Shown here in pieces: positions 38,126 through 48,148 of a DNA stretch of 64,000 bases. Both the position numbers and the translations under genes were made by a program. Source of the DNA: an uncultured Planctomycetia bacterium (GTDB taxonomy: Bacteria; Planctomycetota; Phycisphaerae; Phycisphaerales; SM1A02); contig CALMPF010000026.1 in NCBI GenBank assembly GCA_937871505.1, forward strand, positions 186,001-250,000, in the 5' to 3' direction. Numbering within the stretch: position 1 is the stretch's first letter; every line of letters begins with the position of its first letter. The notes below the pieces were generated by a model that was not told the DNA's origin, ran no database searches, and saw nothing but the letters and a program-made list of their open reading frames with translations.

Positions 38126-39187
38126 ATGATTCGAGTGATCCGTTCGCTCTCCTTGCACCGCTCGCCCCGATCGTCCGGCCTCCGTCGGTCGTTCGGTCGG
38201 ACGGTCGATCGTCTTCCCCTGATCGGCTGCGCGGCGCTGGTGATCTTCGCTGCCGGCGGCGCGGTCGCCCAAGCCCGGGTGGCGGCGTCAGCGATCGGCG
38301 CGCTGGAAGACTCGGCGGCCTCTGGGGCCTCCGTTGCGCCTGAGAAGCTCGTCGCGTCCGACGCTGCCGTCGAGACGGCGCGGCGCTCGCCGCAGCCCGC
38401 AGCGGACTCCGATTCCGCCGCCCCGTCGACATCGCGAGACTCCGCGCGGCAGGCGCGTCCACCTCGCCCGGCTTCAGACGCGGCGCGGTCGCGTCGCGCT
38501 TCCGTCGGCGGAGCGCCGCGCGCCGCGGGAGAGAGTGACCCGGATCCTGCATCGGCATCCGCCGTCGCGGGCGCAGCGCCCCAGCACGCCGGTCCGCTCA
38601 GTGCGGAGCAGGTCGATGGGCTGATCGAAGTCGCCGAGGCGATCGCCCCCGAGTGGGCGGAGTGGCTGCGAAACCACCGCGAGAGCGATCCGGAGGCGCT
38701 GCGGCGCGCGATCGGGACCCACGGTCGGCGCCTCGTGGCTCTCGCCGTCCTCCGTGAACAAAGCCCCGACCTCTACGCCCTCAAGATCGACGAGCTCCGC
38801 ATCCAGCGCGAGGTCGGCGACGTCGGGCGCCGCTACCGAATCGCCGCCGCCGCAGGCGATGAGGCGGCCGCGTCTCGGCTCCTAGAGGAGCTTCGCCAGA
38901 AGGTGACTCAACAGGTCGACAAGGAACTCCGGGCGCGCGCCGCCGAGCTGGTCGCCCTCGATCTCCAGCTCAAGGCCCTTCAGAAGCAGCTCGAAGAGGA
39001 GCACCGACAGCTCACGCAGGACACCGGCAACCGGGCTGCGCGGATCGACGATCTGGTGCGTTCGATCGCCACGCTCCGCGGCGCCCCGACGACCCCGCCC
39101 CCGCCAGGCGTGCCGGAGGCGGGAGTCGCAGCCGGATCGACCGCGCCGCCGACCGACGCCCCGGGCTCCCCGCCAACCAACCGCTAG
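38126..39187 (+). CDS. Exported coiled-coil protein of unknown function
   Basis: 353 residues. A long positively charged N-terminus leads into a signal-type hydrophobic segment (~31-48, LIGCAALVIFAAGGAVAQA), a disordered Ser/Ala/Pro stretch to ~150, then a helical domain (~155-320) starting LSAEQVDGLIEVAEAIAPEWAEWL and ending in a coiled coil (LLEELRQKVTQQVDKELRAR ... LKALQKQLEEEHRQL), and a Pro/Gly tail. The helical half is reminiscent of periplasmic Spy/CpxP-like helical proteins, but no motif confirms this. Third gene after the ECF sigma factor. Confidence 0.65.
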   Translation: MIRVIRSLSLHRSPRSSGLRRSFGRTVDRLPLIGCAALVIFAAGGAVAQARVAASAIGALEDSAASGASVAPEKLVASDAAVETARRSPQPAADSDSAAPSTSRDSARQARPPRPASDAARSRRASVGGAPRAAGESDPDPASASAVAGAAPQHAGPLSAEQVDGLIEVAEAIAPEWAEWLRNHRESDPEALRRAIGTHGRRLVALAVLREQSPDLYALKIDELRIQREVGDVGRRYRIAAAAGDEAAASRLLEELRQKVTQQVDKELRARAAELVALDLQLKALQKQLEEEHRQLTQDTGNRAARIDDLVRSIATLRGAPTTPPPPGVPEAGVAAGSTAPPTDAPGSPPTNR

Positions 39188-39203
39188 CGCGGACCCGCAC
39201 TCG

Positions 39204-40232
39204 GTGAGCGACGTTGCGCAGCCGATCGAAGTGCGCCGGGCGAGGCCTTCATGGCGCTTCGCCAGCGATCGCGCGGCTGCCTTCGGCGCCTTCGCGCTCG
39301 GGATCGTCTTCGTGCTCTGTCTCGCGACGCTGCCGTGGACGATGGCCCGCATCGAGCCCCACGGGGGCGGCGTCGCCCAGCGTCGATTCGAAGCGGCCGA
39401 TCTCAGCGCGAGTCTCCTTCCGCCCCGCTGGTGGCCCGCGGGCGAGCGCGACCGGACGCGGCTTGACCAGCTTCGCGCCGAGGGCCATCCCCTCCCGGCG
39501 CGCTGGCTCGGCACCGACCGCCTTGGACGCGACGTCCTGGCGCGCTGCCTCGTCGGCGGAGCGATCAGCATCCTGATCGGCCTCTCCGCCGCGGCGCTGA
39601 CAGTCTTCATCGGCACCGCGTGGGGCATGGTCGCGGGAGCGGCTGGGGGGAGGATCGATGCGACGATGATGCGGATCGTCGATGTGCTCTTCGGGCTGCC
39701 GTCGATCCTGCTGGTCGTGCTGCTCGCCGTGGCGGCCGAGGGAATCGTGGAGCGGCTCGGCGCCGATCCGCCGCCGACGCTCCGGCAGGCGATCAACATC
39801 GTGACGCTGCTCGTCGCCATCGGCGGCGTGAGCTGGCTCACGATGGCGCGGGTGATCCGCGGTCAGACGCTCTCGCTGCGGGCGCGTCCGTTCATGGAGG
39901 CGTGCCGGGCGATCGGTGTACCGCGCCGGCGGCAGCTCCTGCGCCATCTGCTTCCCAACCTGGTCGGTCCGATCACCGTCTATGCGACGCTGGCGGTGCC
40001 TGCGGCGATTCTCTCGGAGAGCTTCCTGAGCTTCCTCGGGATCGGCATCCGCGAGCCGCTTCCGAGCTGGGGGAACCTCGCCGCCTCGGGGCTCTCGGAG
40101 CTCAACCCGGTCGCCTCGCGCTGGTGGCTGCTGCTGTGGCCCTGTCTGCTCATCGCCATCACGCTGCTCTCGCTGAACTTCGTCGGGGAGAGGCTCCGGG
40201 AACGTCTCGATCCGCGCGAGACGCGGCGATAG
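39204..40232 (+). CDS. Peptide/nickel-type ABC transporter permease (OppC/DppC-like)
   Basis: 342-residue inner-membrane permease. One N-terminal helix (~26-48), a ~60-residue external segment, LGTDRLGRDVLARCLVGGAI marking the start of the permease domain (the OppC signature G-T-D-x-x-G-R-D), five further helices, and the ATPase-contact loop EACRAIGVPRRRQLLRHLLPN. GTG start, 16 bases after the preceding gene. First of five clustered transporter genes; together with the second OppC-like permease at 44536 the cluster has one permease more than expected. Confidence 0.88.
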   Translation: MSDVAQPIEVRRARPSWRFASDRAAAFGAFALGIVFVLCLATLPWTMARIEPHGGGVAQRRFEAADLSASLLPPRWWPAGERDRTRLDQLRAEGHPLPARWLGTDRLGRDVLARCLVGGAISILIGLSAAALTVFIGTAWGMVAGAAGGRIDATMMRIVDVLFGLPSILLVVLLAVAAEGIVERLGADPPPTLRQAINIVTLLVAIGGVSWLTMARVIRGQTLSLRARPFMEACRAIGVPRRRQLLRHLLPNLVGPITVYATLAVPAAILSESFLSFLGIGIREPLPSWGNLAASGLSELNPVASRWWLLLWPCLLIAITLLSLNFVGERLRERLDPRETRR

Positions 40233-40607
40233 AGGTCCGTCAGGCGCGTCCCCGGCCGCGGTCCGGACGGCGATCGCCGCCGGCTGCGAACGTCGAACTG
40301 ACTGGGCCGATCGCCTGCGAGCGCGGGTTTCATGTCGCGCGGTCGCTTCGGGCGAGGGGCGTGTTACGCTTGGTGGCGTCGACCCGACTTCGACGGTCCA
40401 CGCGGCATCGCCGGCGCCGGCCCGGCAGAGATCTCCGCAGCCCCGCGCGCTTCGGTCGAGGCCTGCCCTGTCCCGTCGCGTCCGGTCCGGTCAAGTCGAC
40501 TCCAGTCCACTCGAGCCCACTCCAGTCCACTCCCGTTGGGGCCACCCATCCCGATCGGAATCTCCCGCTCCGGTCGCGGCGCCACCGCACCGGAGGCCAG
40601 CTTCAGC
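40233..40607. other. 375-bp gap with direct repeats
   Basis: No gene supported. Contains two exact copies of ACTCCAGTCCACTC, 20 bases apart (40499-40512 and 40519-40532), within a stretch of GTCC-rich low complexity, and TTACGCTTGG at ~40364. Confidence 0.5.
40499..40532. repeat. 14-bp direct repeat, period 20
   Basis: ACTCCAGTCCACTC occurs twice exactly, separated by GAGCCC. Confidence 0.8.
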
Positions 40608-42911
40608 ATGTCCAACCGATTCGGACTCAAGGATCTCGTCGTCATCGCGCTGCTCCTCGCGGTTGCGCTTGCGGTCTGGCTGGGGATGCTCCAGCGCGAC
40701 CGGCAGTGGGATCGCCTGGTCGCCATCGATGGCCGCCTCGCGACGCTCGAGCAGCAGGCGGCGCGCATCGAGTCGGGCCTGGAAGTCATCGAGTCCACCG
40801 CACAGGCTGCGATCGAGGCGAGCGCGGCGAGCGGTCCCGCGACCGGAGCGGTGCCGTCCGAGGGGGCGGCGAGGCTCGCGCCGCCGACGGACTCCTCCGA
40901 CGCGGCGCTGCGCGCGCTCGAGGCGCGCCTCACGGCGGCGATCGCCGAGCTTCGTGAGAGCGTCGATCGGCTGGGGATCGAGCGCGGAACCGATCGCGCG
41001 GCCGCGGCTGGATGGGACGACGACGCGCGCTGGCGTCCGGCGGTCTCGGGCTCCGGGGATGAACCAGCGGCCGCGGGGGACGCCGCAGGACGCGGCGGCG
41101 ATCGCATCGCGATCGGTTCGACCGACGCGGTGTCGGACGACCCCGGTCCGCATGCGCGAGCGCCGACGGATTCGCGGTCCGGTGCGCACTCCGGTGTGGG
41201 CTCCGGAGAGGGCGCAGCCGCGGGCGATCGCGCGGGCCGCGATGCGTCGTGGGCCCGCCCGGATGCGCCGATCCTCTGGCAGCCTGCGCCGAGCTACGCC
41301 ACCGATCCGCGCGATGAGCCCGGTTACGCGCCGGGAGGGGAGTTCATCGAGGTGCTCGAGGCCGAGCCCGCGACGATCACGCCCTTCATCGCGACGGACG
41401 CCTATGCGCGCCGCGTGCAGGAACTCGTCTGCGAGCGGCTGGCCGCCTTCGATCCGCGCACGCTTGAGCTGCGTGGCCAGCTCGCGGAGGCGTGGCAGGT
41501 CGACCCGGAGCAGCGCTGGCTGCGCGTGCGGCTGCATCCGCGGGCGCGCTTCGCAGATGGTCGTCCGGTGACCGCCGAGGATGTCCGCTGGACGTGGTCC
41601 GAGTTCCTTGCGAACCCCGTGATCGACGCGGCGCGGGCGCGCTCCACGCTCGACGCGATCGAATCCGTCGAGGCGGTCGATGAGCACACCGTCGAGTTCA
41701 CCTTCTCCCGGCCGCTCTTCAACAACGTCGCCGCGGCGCTGGCGTCGATCTTCGTGCTGCCGAGGCACTTCTACGGGCGATTCACGCCGGAGTTCATCAA
41801 TCGCTCGACCGGGCTGCTCGCGGGCTCGGGCCGCTACCGCGTCGTCGGTCTCGACCCCGATCGGCAGTGGGCGCCGGGGCAGCCGATCCTCCTCGAGCGC
41901 AACCCCCAGCACTGGGCGCAGCAAGGGGGTCTCCGCGCCCCCTTCGACCGCGTGCGCTTCAAGACGATCCGCGACGAAGCGGTGCGCCTGAAGGCCTACG
42001 AGAGCGGAGACGGCGACATGATGATGCCCTCGTCGATCCAGTACGAGCTGAGGAGCCGCGACCCCGCGTTCGTCGCCGAGCACCGCTGCCTCGAGTGGTT
42101 CAACATGCAGTCGAGCTACACGTTCATCGCATGGCAGTGCGGAGAGCGGAACGGCCGCCCGACTCCCTTCGCGGATGCCCGTGTGCGCCGCGCCATGACG
42201 CAGATCCTCGACCGCGACCGGATGCTCCGCGACATCTGGGCGGGCGTCGGCCGAGTCGCGACGGGACCGATGGTCTCCGAGAGCCCGACATGGAACGCCG
42301 CGATCGCCCCGTGGCCCTTCGACCTCGGGGCGGCCAGGGCGCTGCTCGCCGAGGCGGGCTGGCGCGATCCCGCGGGGACCGGTCGCCTGCGCAATGCGGC
42401 GGGCGAGGCGTTCCGGTTCGAGTTCACGATCCCCCAGGGCGGCGAGGTGATCGAGCGGATCGTCTCCTACGTGAGGGACCAGTGCGCCCGGGTCGGGATC
42501 GAGTGCGAGGTCCGCGTCCTCGACTGGACCGTCTACTCGCAGGTGCAGCGGACCCGCGACTTCGATGCGATCGTGCTCGCGTGGGGCGCGACGATGCCCG
42601 AGTCCGATCCGCGGCAGGTCTTTCACTCCTCGCAGATCCTCGATCAGGGCGACAACTTCATGCAGTGGCGCTCGCCCGAGGCGGACCGGTTGATCGATGC
42701 GATCCGCGCCGAGTTCGACCGCGAGCGCCGCATGGCGCTCTGGCACGAGTTCCACGCCGTGATCCACGAGGAGCAGCCCCTCACCTTCATCCGCGAGGCG
42801 CCGTGGCTGCGCTTCGTGCGCCGGAGCGTCGGCAACGTGCATCCCTATCGCACGGGGCTTGAGACGTGGGAGTTCTTCCGGCTCCAGCCGCCGCCCGCTG
42901 CGCGGCGGTGA
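40608..42911 (+). CDS. Membrane-tethered peptide ABC transporter substrate-binding protein
   Basis: 767 residues, much longer than typical SBP family 5 proteins (~540). Residues ~6-28 are a hydrophobic anchor (LKDLVVIALLLAVALAVWLG), followed by a probable coiled coil (RLATLEQQAARIESGLEVIE; ALEARLTAAIAELRESVDRL) and a disordered linker to ~220. The family-5 binding domain then runs from GGEFIEVLEAEPATITPF to the end, with DPEQRWLRVRLHPRARFADG, VTAEDVRWTW and FNNVAAALASIFVLPRHFY. Preceded by GGAGG 13 bases before the ATG at 40608. Likely binds oligopeptides or similar solutes; the coiled coil suggests oligomeric tethering next to the permeases. Confidence 0.9.
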   Translation: MSNRFGLKDLVVIALLLAVALAVWLGMLQRDRQWDRLVAIDGRLATLEQQAARIESGLEVIESTAQAAIEASAASGPATGAVPSEGAARLAPPTDSSDAALRALEARLTAAIAELRESVDRLGIERGTDRAAAAGWDDDARWRPAVSGSGDEPAAAGDAAGRGGDRIAIGSTDAVSDDPGPHARAPTDSRSGAHSGVGSGEGAAAGDRAGRDASWARPDAPILWQPAPSYATDPRDEPGYAPGGEFIEVLEAEPATITPFIATDAYARRVQELVCERLAAFDPRTLELRGQLAEAWQVDPEQRWLRVRLHPRARFADGRPVTAEDVRWTWSEFLANPVIDAARARSTLDAIESVEAVDEHTVEFTFSRPLFNNVAAALASIFVLPRHFYGRFTPEFINRSTGLLAGSGRYRVVGLDPDRQWAPGQPILLERNPQHWAQQGGLRAPFDRVRFKTIRDEAVRLKAYESGDGDMMMPSSIQYELRSRDPAFVAEHRCLEWFNMQSSYTFIAWQCGERNGRPTPFADARVRRAMTQILDRDRMLRDIWAGVGRVATGPMVSESPTWNAAIAPWPFDLGAARALLAEAGWRDPAGTGRLRNAAGEAFRFEFTIPQGGEVIERIVSYVRDQCARVGIECEVRVLDWTVYSQVQRTRDFDAIVLAWGATMPESDPRQVFHSSQILDQGDNFMQWRSPEADRLIDAIRAEFDRERRMALWHEFHAVIHEEQPLTFIREAPWLRFVRRSVGNVHPYRTGLETWEFFRLQPPPAARR

Positions 42912-42939
42912 GCGGGCGATCCGACCGTCGGCTCAGCCC

Positions 42940-44532
42940 ATGACGACCTACATCGTCCGCCGCCTGCTCGTGATGCTCCCCACGCTCCTGGGGATCTCGC
43001 TCCTCGTGTTCCTGCTCGTCGCCCTGAGCCCGGGGGGCGTCGCGGCGGCGCTGACGGCCGGCGCGGGCGGTCAGCGCGAAGGTGGCGCGGCCGCGGCGGC
43101 GCTCGAGGCGTACTACGAAGAGCGCTACGGGCTCGACGACCCGGTGCCGATTCAGTACCTGCGCTGGCTCGGGCGGGTCTCGCCGATCAGATTCGGCACC
43201 CGCGACCAGGTGACGGCTTCGGGCGATCTCGTCCGCGTCCCGAGGGTTCCGCGGCCGCCGCTGCTGTCGGAACGCTGGAGCGCCCCGGCGGCAGAGGAGG
43301 CGGCGGGGGAGGGGCGCGGCGCTCGCGGTGCGGCGCCGGTCGTCGGAGTCGGCGGCTCCGCGGACGGCTCCGCGCCGCCGCGCGACGCCGATGCCGACCG
43401 CGCCGAGCTCCGCATTCGCTTTCGCGGCGCGGAGCGCCGACTCGCCGAGGCGAGGGCGGCGCTGCTGGGAGCCCGGACCGAACTTCGCCGCGCGCTGCAT
43501 GCGTACGCGGTCTCCGTCGAGCTGCCGCAGGCGATCGATGGAGGGACGATCCGCGAGGCGGCGTTCGCGGCGCATCAGCCGCGGCTCGACCGCGCCGAGT
43601 GGATCGAGGCTGAACGCGCCGGGGCGGCCGCCCGGGCGGCGCATGCGCGGGCGCTCGCCGCTCGCGAGGACCTGCGCTTGATTTTCGCGGAGCGGCCATG
43701 GCCCGAGGCGGGCCTGCCGATCGTGCCGGGCCTGCTCTGGATCGCGGCGCCGGACTTCGGGGTCTCCTTCATTCGCAACCGACCGGTGATCGACCTTGTG
43801 ATGGCCGCGCTGCCAGTCACGCTGCTCCTGAACCTCCTCGCGTTTCCCATCATCTACCTGGTCGCGATCCCGTCGGGGATGCTCGCCGCGAGCCGGCGCG
43901 GGAGCTGGATCGACGTCTCGCTGGGAGCGCTCTTCGTCGCGCTCTGGTCGATCCCGACGGTCTGGGCCGGCGTGATGGCGGTGGGGTTCCTCGCGAGCTC
44001 CCACGGGCTTGGGTGGTTTCCCGTGGGCGGGCTCCACGCCAACGACGCCGCCCAGTTCGCCTTCCTGCCGCGCACCGGCCCGGCGGGGTTCGATCGCGGC
44101 TGGCTCCTCGATGCGCTCTGGCACGTCTGCCTTCCGGTGGCGTGCCTGGCCTACGGGGGCTTCGCGATCCTCGCCAAGCAGACCCGCGCCGCGATGCTCG
44201 AGAACATCGGCGCCGACTACGTCCGGACCGCGCGGGCCAAGGGAGTGCCGGGCCGCGCGGTTCTCCTGCGGCACGTCTTCCGCAACTCGCTGATCCCGCT
44301 GATCACCATCTTCGTCGGGCTCTTCCCGGCGCTGCTCAGCGGCTCGGTCGTCGTCGAGCGGATCTTCAGCATCCCCGGCATGGGAAGCCTCGCGATCGAG
44401 GCGATCGCCCTGCGCGATCGCGAGCTGATCCTCGCCAACACCATGATGATCGCGGTCGTCAGCCTCGCGGCGATGCTGCTGGCCGACATTCTCTACGTCG
44501 TGGCGGATCCGCGCGTGAGCTATGAGGGGTGA
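42940..44532 (+). CDS. Peptide ABC transporter permease (OppB-like) with large insertion
   Basis: 530 residues versus ~310-330 for typical OppB. N-terminal helix MTTYIVRRLLVMLPTLLGIS is the standard OppB start, followed by YYEERYGLDDPVPIQYLRWL. An insertion of ~190 residues (about 90-270) then includes a Glu/Ala/Arg-rich coiled-coil-like stretch (RGAERRLAEARAALLGARTE) before the domain resumes at APDFGVSFIRNRPVIDLVM and continues through five helices with the contact loop YVRTARAKGVPGRAVLLRH. The insertion lies in what should be the external loop between helix 1 and the permease core. Followed 3 bases later by the OppC gene. Confidence 0.88.
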   Translation: MTTYIVRRLLVMLPTLLGISLLVFLLVALSPGGVAAALTAGAGGQREGGAAAAALEAYYEERYGLDDPVPIQYLRWLGRVSPIRFGTRDQVTASGDLVRVPRVPRPPLLSERWSAPAAEEAAGEGRGARGAAPVVGVGGSADGSAPPRDADADRAELRIRFRGAERRLAEARAALLGARTELRRALHAYAVSVELPQAIDGGTIREAAFAAHQPRLDRAEWIEAERAGAAARAAHARALAAREDLRLIFAERPWPEAGLPIVPGLLWIAAPDFGVSFIRNRPVIDLVMAALPVTLLLNLLAFPIIYLVAIPSGMLAASRRGSWIDVSLGALFVALWSIPTVWAGVMAVGFLASSHGLGWFPVGGLHANDAAQFAFLPRTGPAGFDRGWLLDALWHVCLPVACLAYGGFAILAKQTRAAMLENIGADYVRTARAKGVPGRAVLLRHVFRNSLIPLITIFVGLFPALLSGSVVVERIFSIPGMGSLAIEAIALRDRELILANTMMIAVVSLAAMLLADILYVVADPRVSYEG

Positions 44533-44535
44533 ACC

Positions 44536-45957
44536 ATGAGCGACGCGCGCGCGGGCTTCTGGGCGGAGGCGTGGGGGCGCGCGCTGCGGCGACCGATCGC
44601 GGTGGCGGCGCTGGCGTGGATCGGCGTGGTGGCCTTCTTTGCAGTGACGGCCCCCTTCGTCGCCAACGGGCACCCGCTCCTCTGGCGCGCGATCGCCCCC
44701 GACGGCGCCCGCGGCCCGCTCTCGTCGCCGCTGCTGGCGCACCTCAGCGCCGTCGACATCCTGCTGCCGGCGGGCGCCCTCGGCGGAGCGGCGTGGCTGC
44801 TCCTCGCCCGGAGGACGGCCGGGTCTGTCCGGCTGGGCGCGCTCTGCTGCGCCGCGCTCCAGGGAGGATTGACGCTGCTGGCGATGACGATCCTCCGCGA
44901 TCGTCCAGCGGTCGAGAGGCTGCTGCACGGGCCGGATGCGAGCCTGCTGCGGTCCCTCGGTCTCTGGAGCGCCGTGGCAGGTGCCTGCGCCGCGCCGTTT
45001 CTCTTCGCGACGCCGCTGCGTTCCTGGCTCGCCCGGATCGCGGCGGCGGTCGCGGTCGCGCTCGCCTGCGCTCTGGCGCAGGGCTGGAGCGGAGCGCAGC
45101 GCCTGGCGAACTTCGATCGCTATGCGGAAGCGGAGGCCGACGGGAGGGCGGCCGCGTCCTACACGGTCGTTCCGTGGTCGCCGGGACAGGCGCGGACGGA
45201 CAGCTACCTGCTCCCTCCGATGACCCGCCTCGCCGACCGCGTCCCGGCGCAGGCGCAGACACCGCTCGGCGAGCGCGTTCACGTGCTCGGGACCGACGGC
45301 GTCGGGCGCGACGTTCTCGCGCAGCTCATCCACGGCTGCCGGCTCTCGATCTCCATCGGGCTGGTCTCGACGGGGATCGCCGTGATCATCGGCGTGACGC
45401 TCGGGGCGCTGATGGGCTATTTCGGAGGGTGGGTCGACCTGCTCCTCTCGCGCGTCGTCGAGGTGTTCATGGCGATCCCCGTGCTCTTTCTGCTGATCGT
45501 CGCGGCCGCGGTGCTTCCCCGGAACACCTACGTGATGATGGCGATCATCGGCGCGGTGACGTGGACCGGCGCCGCACGCTTCACGCGCGCCGAGTTCCTT
45601 CGCCTGCGAGGGCAGGAGTTCGTGCAGGGCGCCCAGGCGCTGGGGCTGCCCCTCCGCTCGATTCTCTTCCGGCACATGCTCCCGAACGGGATCACCCCCG
45701 TGCTCGTCGACGCCTCCTTCGCGATCGCCGCTGCGATCCTAGCGGAGGCGACCCTGAGCTACCTCGGCCTCGGTCCGGAGGGCGAGGCGTCATGGGGCAG
45801 GCTCCTCAGCAGCGCCAACACCTCCATCGGCGACTTCGTCTGGTGGCTGGCAATCTACCCGGGGCTGGCGATCTTCCTGACGGTGCTCGCCTACAACCTG
45901 CTCGGCGAGTCGATCCGCGACGCCATCGATCCTCGACTGAGACCGACGATCCGCTGA
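44536..45957 (+). CDS. Peptide ABC transporter permease (OppC-like) with extra helices
   Basis: 473 residues. N-terminal helix typical of OppC, then an insertion of three to four additional hydrophobic segments (~70-190) plus a ~60-residue external stretch, before HVLGTDGVGRDVLAQLIHGC and the standard permease core with contact loop GAQALGLPLRSILFRHMLPN and LAEATLSYLGLGPEGEASWG. Partner of the OppB-like protein; both carry insertions after their first helix, which may form a joint external structure with the tethered binding protein. Confidence 0.88.
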   Translation: MSDARAGFWAEAWGRALRRPIAVAALAWIGVVAFFAVTAPFVANGHPLLWRAIAPDGARGPLSSPLLAHLSAVDILLPAGALGGAAWLLLARRTAGSVRLGALCCAALQGGLTLLAMTILRDRPAVERLLHGPDASLLRSLGLWSAVAGACAAPFLFATPLRSWLARIAAAVAVALACALAQGWSGAQRLANFDRYAEAEADGRAAASYTVVPWSPGQARTDSYLLPPMTRLADRVPAQAQTPLGERVHVLGTDGVGRDVLAQLIHGCRLSISIGLVSTGIAVIIGVTLGALMGYFGGWVDLLLSRVVEVFMAIPVLFLLIVAAAVLPRNTYVMMAIIGAVTWTGAARFTRAEFLRLRGQEFVQGAQALGLPLRSILFRHMLPNGITPVLVDASFAIAAAILAEATLSYLGLGPEGEASWGRLLSSANTSIGDFVWWLAIYPGLAIFLTVLAYNLLGESIRDAIDPRLRPTIR

Positions 45958-46076
45958 CGAGGGCTCTCTCATCCGCCGACCCGGCGGGGCCGCGTCCGCA
46001 CCCGGGATTCTCCCGCTCCGGGAGCACCGCGGCTCGAACAGCTCTGCAAGACTCTGCGCCCTGCGCCGACGCGAAC

Positions 46077-47243
46077 GTGCCGATCCGAACCGAGACATCC
46101 CCGCAGGCCCCGCCCCTGGAGAGCGCCGAAGCAGGAGCGCCCGCGCCAGCCGCGGACCCCGCCGCTGCGCCGCTGCTGGCGATCCGCGATCTGGCGGTCT
46201 CCTTCGAGGATCTCGCGAGAGCGGGCGCTCCCCGCATTCAGGCGGTCGCGGGCGCTTCCATGACGATCCACCCGCGCCAGATCCTCGCGGTCGTGGGCGA
46301 ATCCGGATGCGGGAAGTCGGTGACGGCGATGAGCACGATGCGGCTGCTTCCGTCGCCGCCCTGCCGGCACGATCGCGGCGAGGTGCGCTTCGAGGGGCGC
46401 GACCTCATGACGCTCTCCGAGCGCGAGATGCTCGCCGTTCGCGGCGGCGCCATCGCGATGATCTTCCAGGAGCCGATGACCTCGCTGAACCCGGTCTACA
46501 CCGTCGGCGAGCAGATCGTCGAGGCGATCCTGCTCCACCAGCGCGCGGAGGAGTCGACCGCCCGCGAGATCGCCCTTCAGGCGATGGGCGATGTCGGCAT
46601 CGCGGATCCCGGGAGCCGAATCGACCAGTATCCGCATCAGTTCTCCGGCGGGATGCGGCAGCGGATCATGATCGCGATGGCGCTCGCCTGCCGCCCGCGC
46701 CTGCTGCTCGCCGACGAGCCCACCACGGCGCTGGATGTGACCATCCAGGCGCAGATCCTCGACCTGCTCGACGACCTGCGCCGCACCCGCGGCATGAGCA
46801 TCATGCTCATCACCCACAATCTCGGCGTCGTCGCCGAGAACGCGGACGTGGTCTGCGTGATGTACGCCGGCAGGGTCGTCGAGTACGCGAGCGTCTTCGA
46901 TCTCTTCGACCGACCGCTGCACCCGTACACCCGCGGCCTCTTCGGCTCGATTCCCGAGGTCGGGCGACGGCGAACCCGGCTGACCACGGTGGCAGACGTC
47001 GTCTCCGATCCGGCGGAGTTCCGCGCCCTCGACCGGGGCGGAGCCGGCGTCGTTCCGTGGTGGCCCGAGATGCCCCCGCCGCCCGGGCTGGTCCGACCGG
47101 ACCGAGCCAAGGGAGAGAGCCCGGGGCCAGGATGGGAGACGATTGCCGTCGAGGTCGAGCCGCGGCACTGGGTCGGCTGCTGGCGGACTGAGGAGGCCAT
47201 CGGGCGCGGGGGAGGCCCGCCGGACATCGCGTTCCGGCGCTGA
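46077..47243 (+). CDS. Peptide ABC transporter ATP-binding protein (OppD-like)
   Basis: 388-residue ABC ATPase. Walker [10 protein letters not shown]-loop [16 protein letters not shown], signature FSGGMRQR, Walker [15 protein letters not shown], switch His in [10 protein letters not shown]. The C-terminal [18 protein letters not shown] segment is the Opp/Dpp-specific tail, but the usual C-x5-8-C-x7-C cysteine motif is not evident. The GTG at 46077 is the first sensible start; the frame is open much further upstream, over the oppC gene. No second ATPase (OppF) follows, so this protein may work as a homodimer or with a subunit encoded elsewhere. Confidence 0.88.
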   Translation: MPIRTETSPQAPPLESAEAGAPAPAADPAAAPLLAIRDLAVSFEDLARAGAPRIQAVAGASMTIHPRQILAVVGESGCGKSVTAMSTMRLLPSPPCRHDRGEVRFEGRDLMTLSEREMLAVRGGAIAMIFQEPMTSLNPVYTVGEQIVEAILLHQRAEESTAREIALQAMGDVGIADPGSRIDQYPHQFSGGMRQRIMIAMALACRPRLLLADEPTTALDVTIQAQILDLLDDLRRTRGMSIMLITHNLGVVAENADVVCVMYAGRVVEYASVFDLFDRPLHPYTRGLFGSIPEVGRRRTRLTTVADVVSDPAEFRALDRGGAGVVPWWPEMPPPPGLVRPDRAKGESPGPGWETIAVEVEPRHWVGCWRTEEAIGRGGGPPDIAFRR

Positions 47244-47561
47244 GCGGCAGCGCCCCGCGGCGCTGTCAGATCGCCGCGAGAGGGTGTGAATCGAACGCTC
47301 CTCCCGGGACCGCAGCCGGGGCTCCGATCGACGCTGCAACTTCCTGCGAAATAGATAGATATGGTGGCGACCAAGCGATCGCTCACGCGCTCGCGGCGGC
47401 CCGAGAGGCGCCCCTGGGAAGCCGGGGTTCGGTGCGGTGCCCGGAGCGGCGCGAGCGTGGGGCGGCTGAAACCGTCCTCGGCAAGGGGACGAAGTTCGGG
47501 CGGTTCTGCGGTCCCAGAGATCGCGTGCGTGTTCAATGCAGCCCACCGAAGGAGGCCCGCC
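47244..47561. other. 318-bp intergenic region before peroxiredoxin
   Basis: No gene supported. A stretch near 47287-47300 superficially resembles the T-arm of a minus-strand tRNA but does not fold (see rejected items). AT-rich AAATAGATAGATATGG occurs at 47349. Confidence 0.45.
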
Positions 47562-48077
47562 ATGCCGCTGATCGACCCCGGCAAGAAGGCACCCGTGTTC
47601 TCGCTCGCGGACGCGCAGGGTGCGACTCACCACCTCAAGGAGTACCTCGGTCGCCCCGTCATCCTGTTCTTCTATCCGAAGGACGGCACGCCCGGCTGCA
47701 CCGCCGAGGCGTGCGGATTCCGCGACCTGCTTCCGGCGCTGGAACCGCTGACCGCCGTTGTCCTCGGCGTCAGCGCCGACTCTGCCGAGTCGCACGCCAC
47801 CTTCGCCGCCGCTCACAGCCTGAACTTCCCGCTGCTGGTCGACGCGTTCGGCCGCGACGGAGTTCCGAAGACCTGCGACAAGTACGGAGTCTGGCAGGAG
47901 AAGACGTTCTACGGGCGGACGTCGATGGGCGTCGTGCGCACGACCTACCTCGTCGATGAAGCCGGCAAGGTCGCGCAGCGCTGGGACAACGTCCGCGTCG
48001 AAGGGCACGCAGCCGAAGTGCTCGACGCGGTCCGCGGTCTGCGTCGAGGCCTCCCGCTGATGATCGGGGCGAAGTGA
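47562..48077 (+). CDS. Thiol peroxidase, BCP/PrxQ family
   Basis: 171-residue peroxiredoxin that reduces H2O2 and organic peroxides with thioredoxin-type reductants. The active-site segment [20 protein letters not shown] carries the peroxidatic Cys46 and, five residues on, the resolving Cys51 of the helix-alpha2 atypical 2-Cys type. A clear AAGGAGG lies 6 bases before the ATG, one of the strongest Shine-Dalgarno sites in the window. Confidence 0.94.
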   Translation: MPLIDPGKKAPVFSLADAQGATHHLKEYLGRPVILFFYPKDGTPGCTAEACGFRDLLPALEPLTAVVLGVSADSAESHATFAAAHSLNFPLLVDAFGRDGVPKTCDKYGVWQEKTFYGRTSMGVVRTTYLVDEAGKVAQRWDNVRVEGHAAEVLDAVRGLRRGLPLMIGAK

Positions 48078-48148
48078 CCGCTGCGCGGGCGCTGGACTGC
48101 CGAACGGGCATCGCCGCCTGCGATCTGGGCACCTTGAGCGGACGGCCG

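Noticed and set aside
42787-45675. 962-residue open frame antisense to the transporter permeases
   Set aside because: Same reason: low-complexity charged translation, while the plus strand encodes clear permease domains.
44529-46076. Upstream extension of the OppD-like frame
   Set aside because: The extension overlaps the OppC-like gene in another frame and gives an Arg-rich nonsense translation; the ATPase homology starts only after ~46140.
47280-47345. Possible minus-strand tRNA (GTTCGATTC-like T-loop)
   Set aside because: The flanking bases do not pair into a T-stem, and no anticodon arm, D-arm or acceptor stem could be laid out around it.
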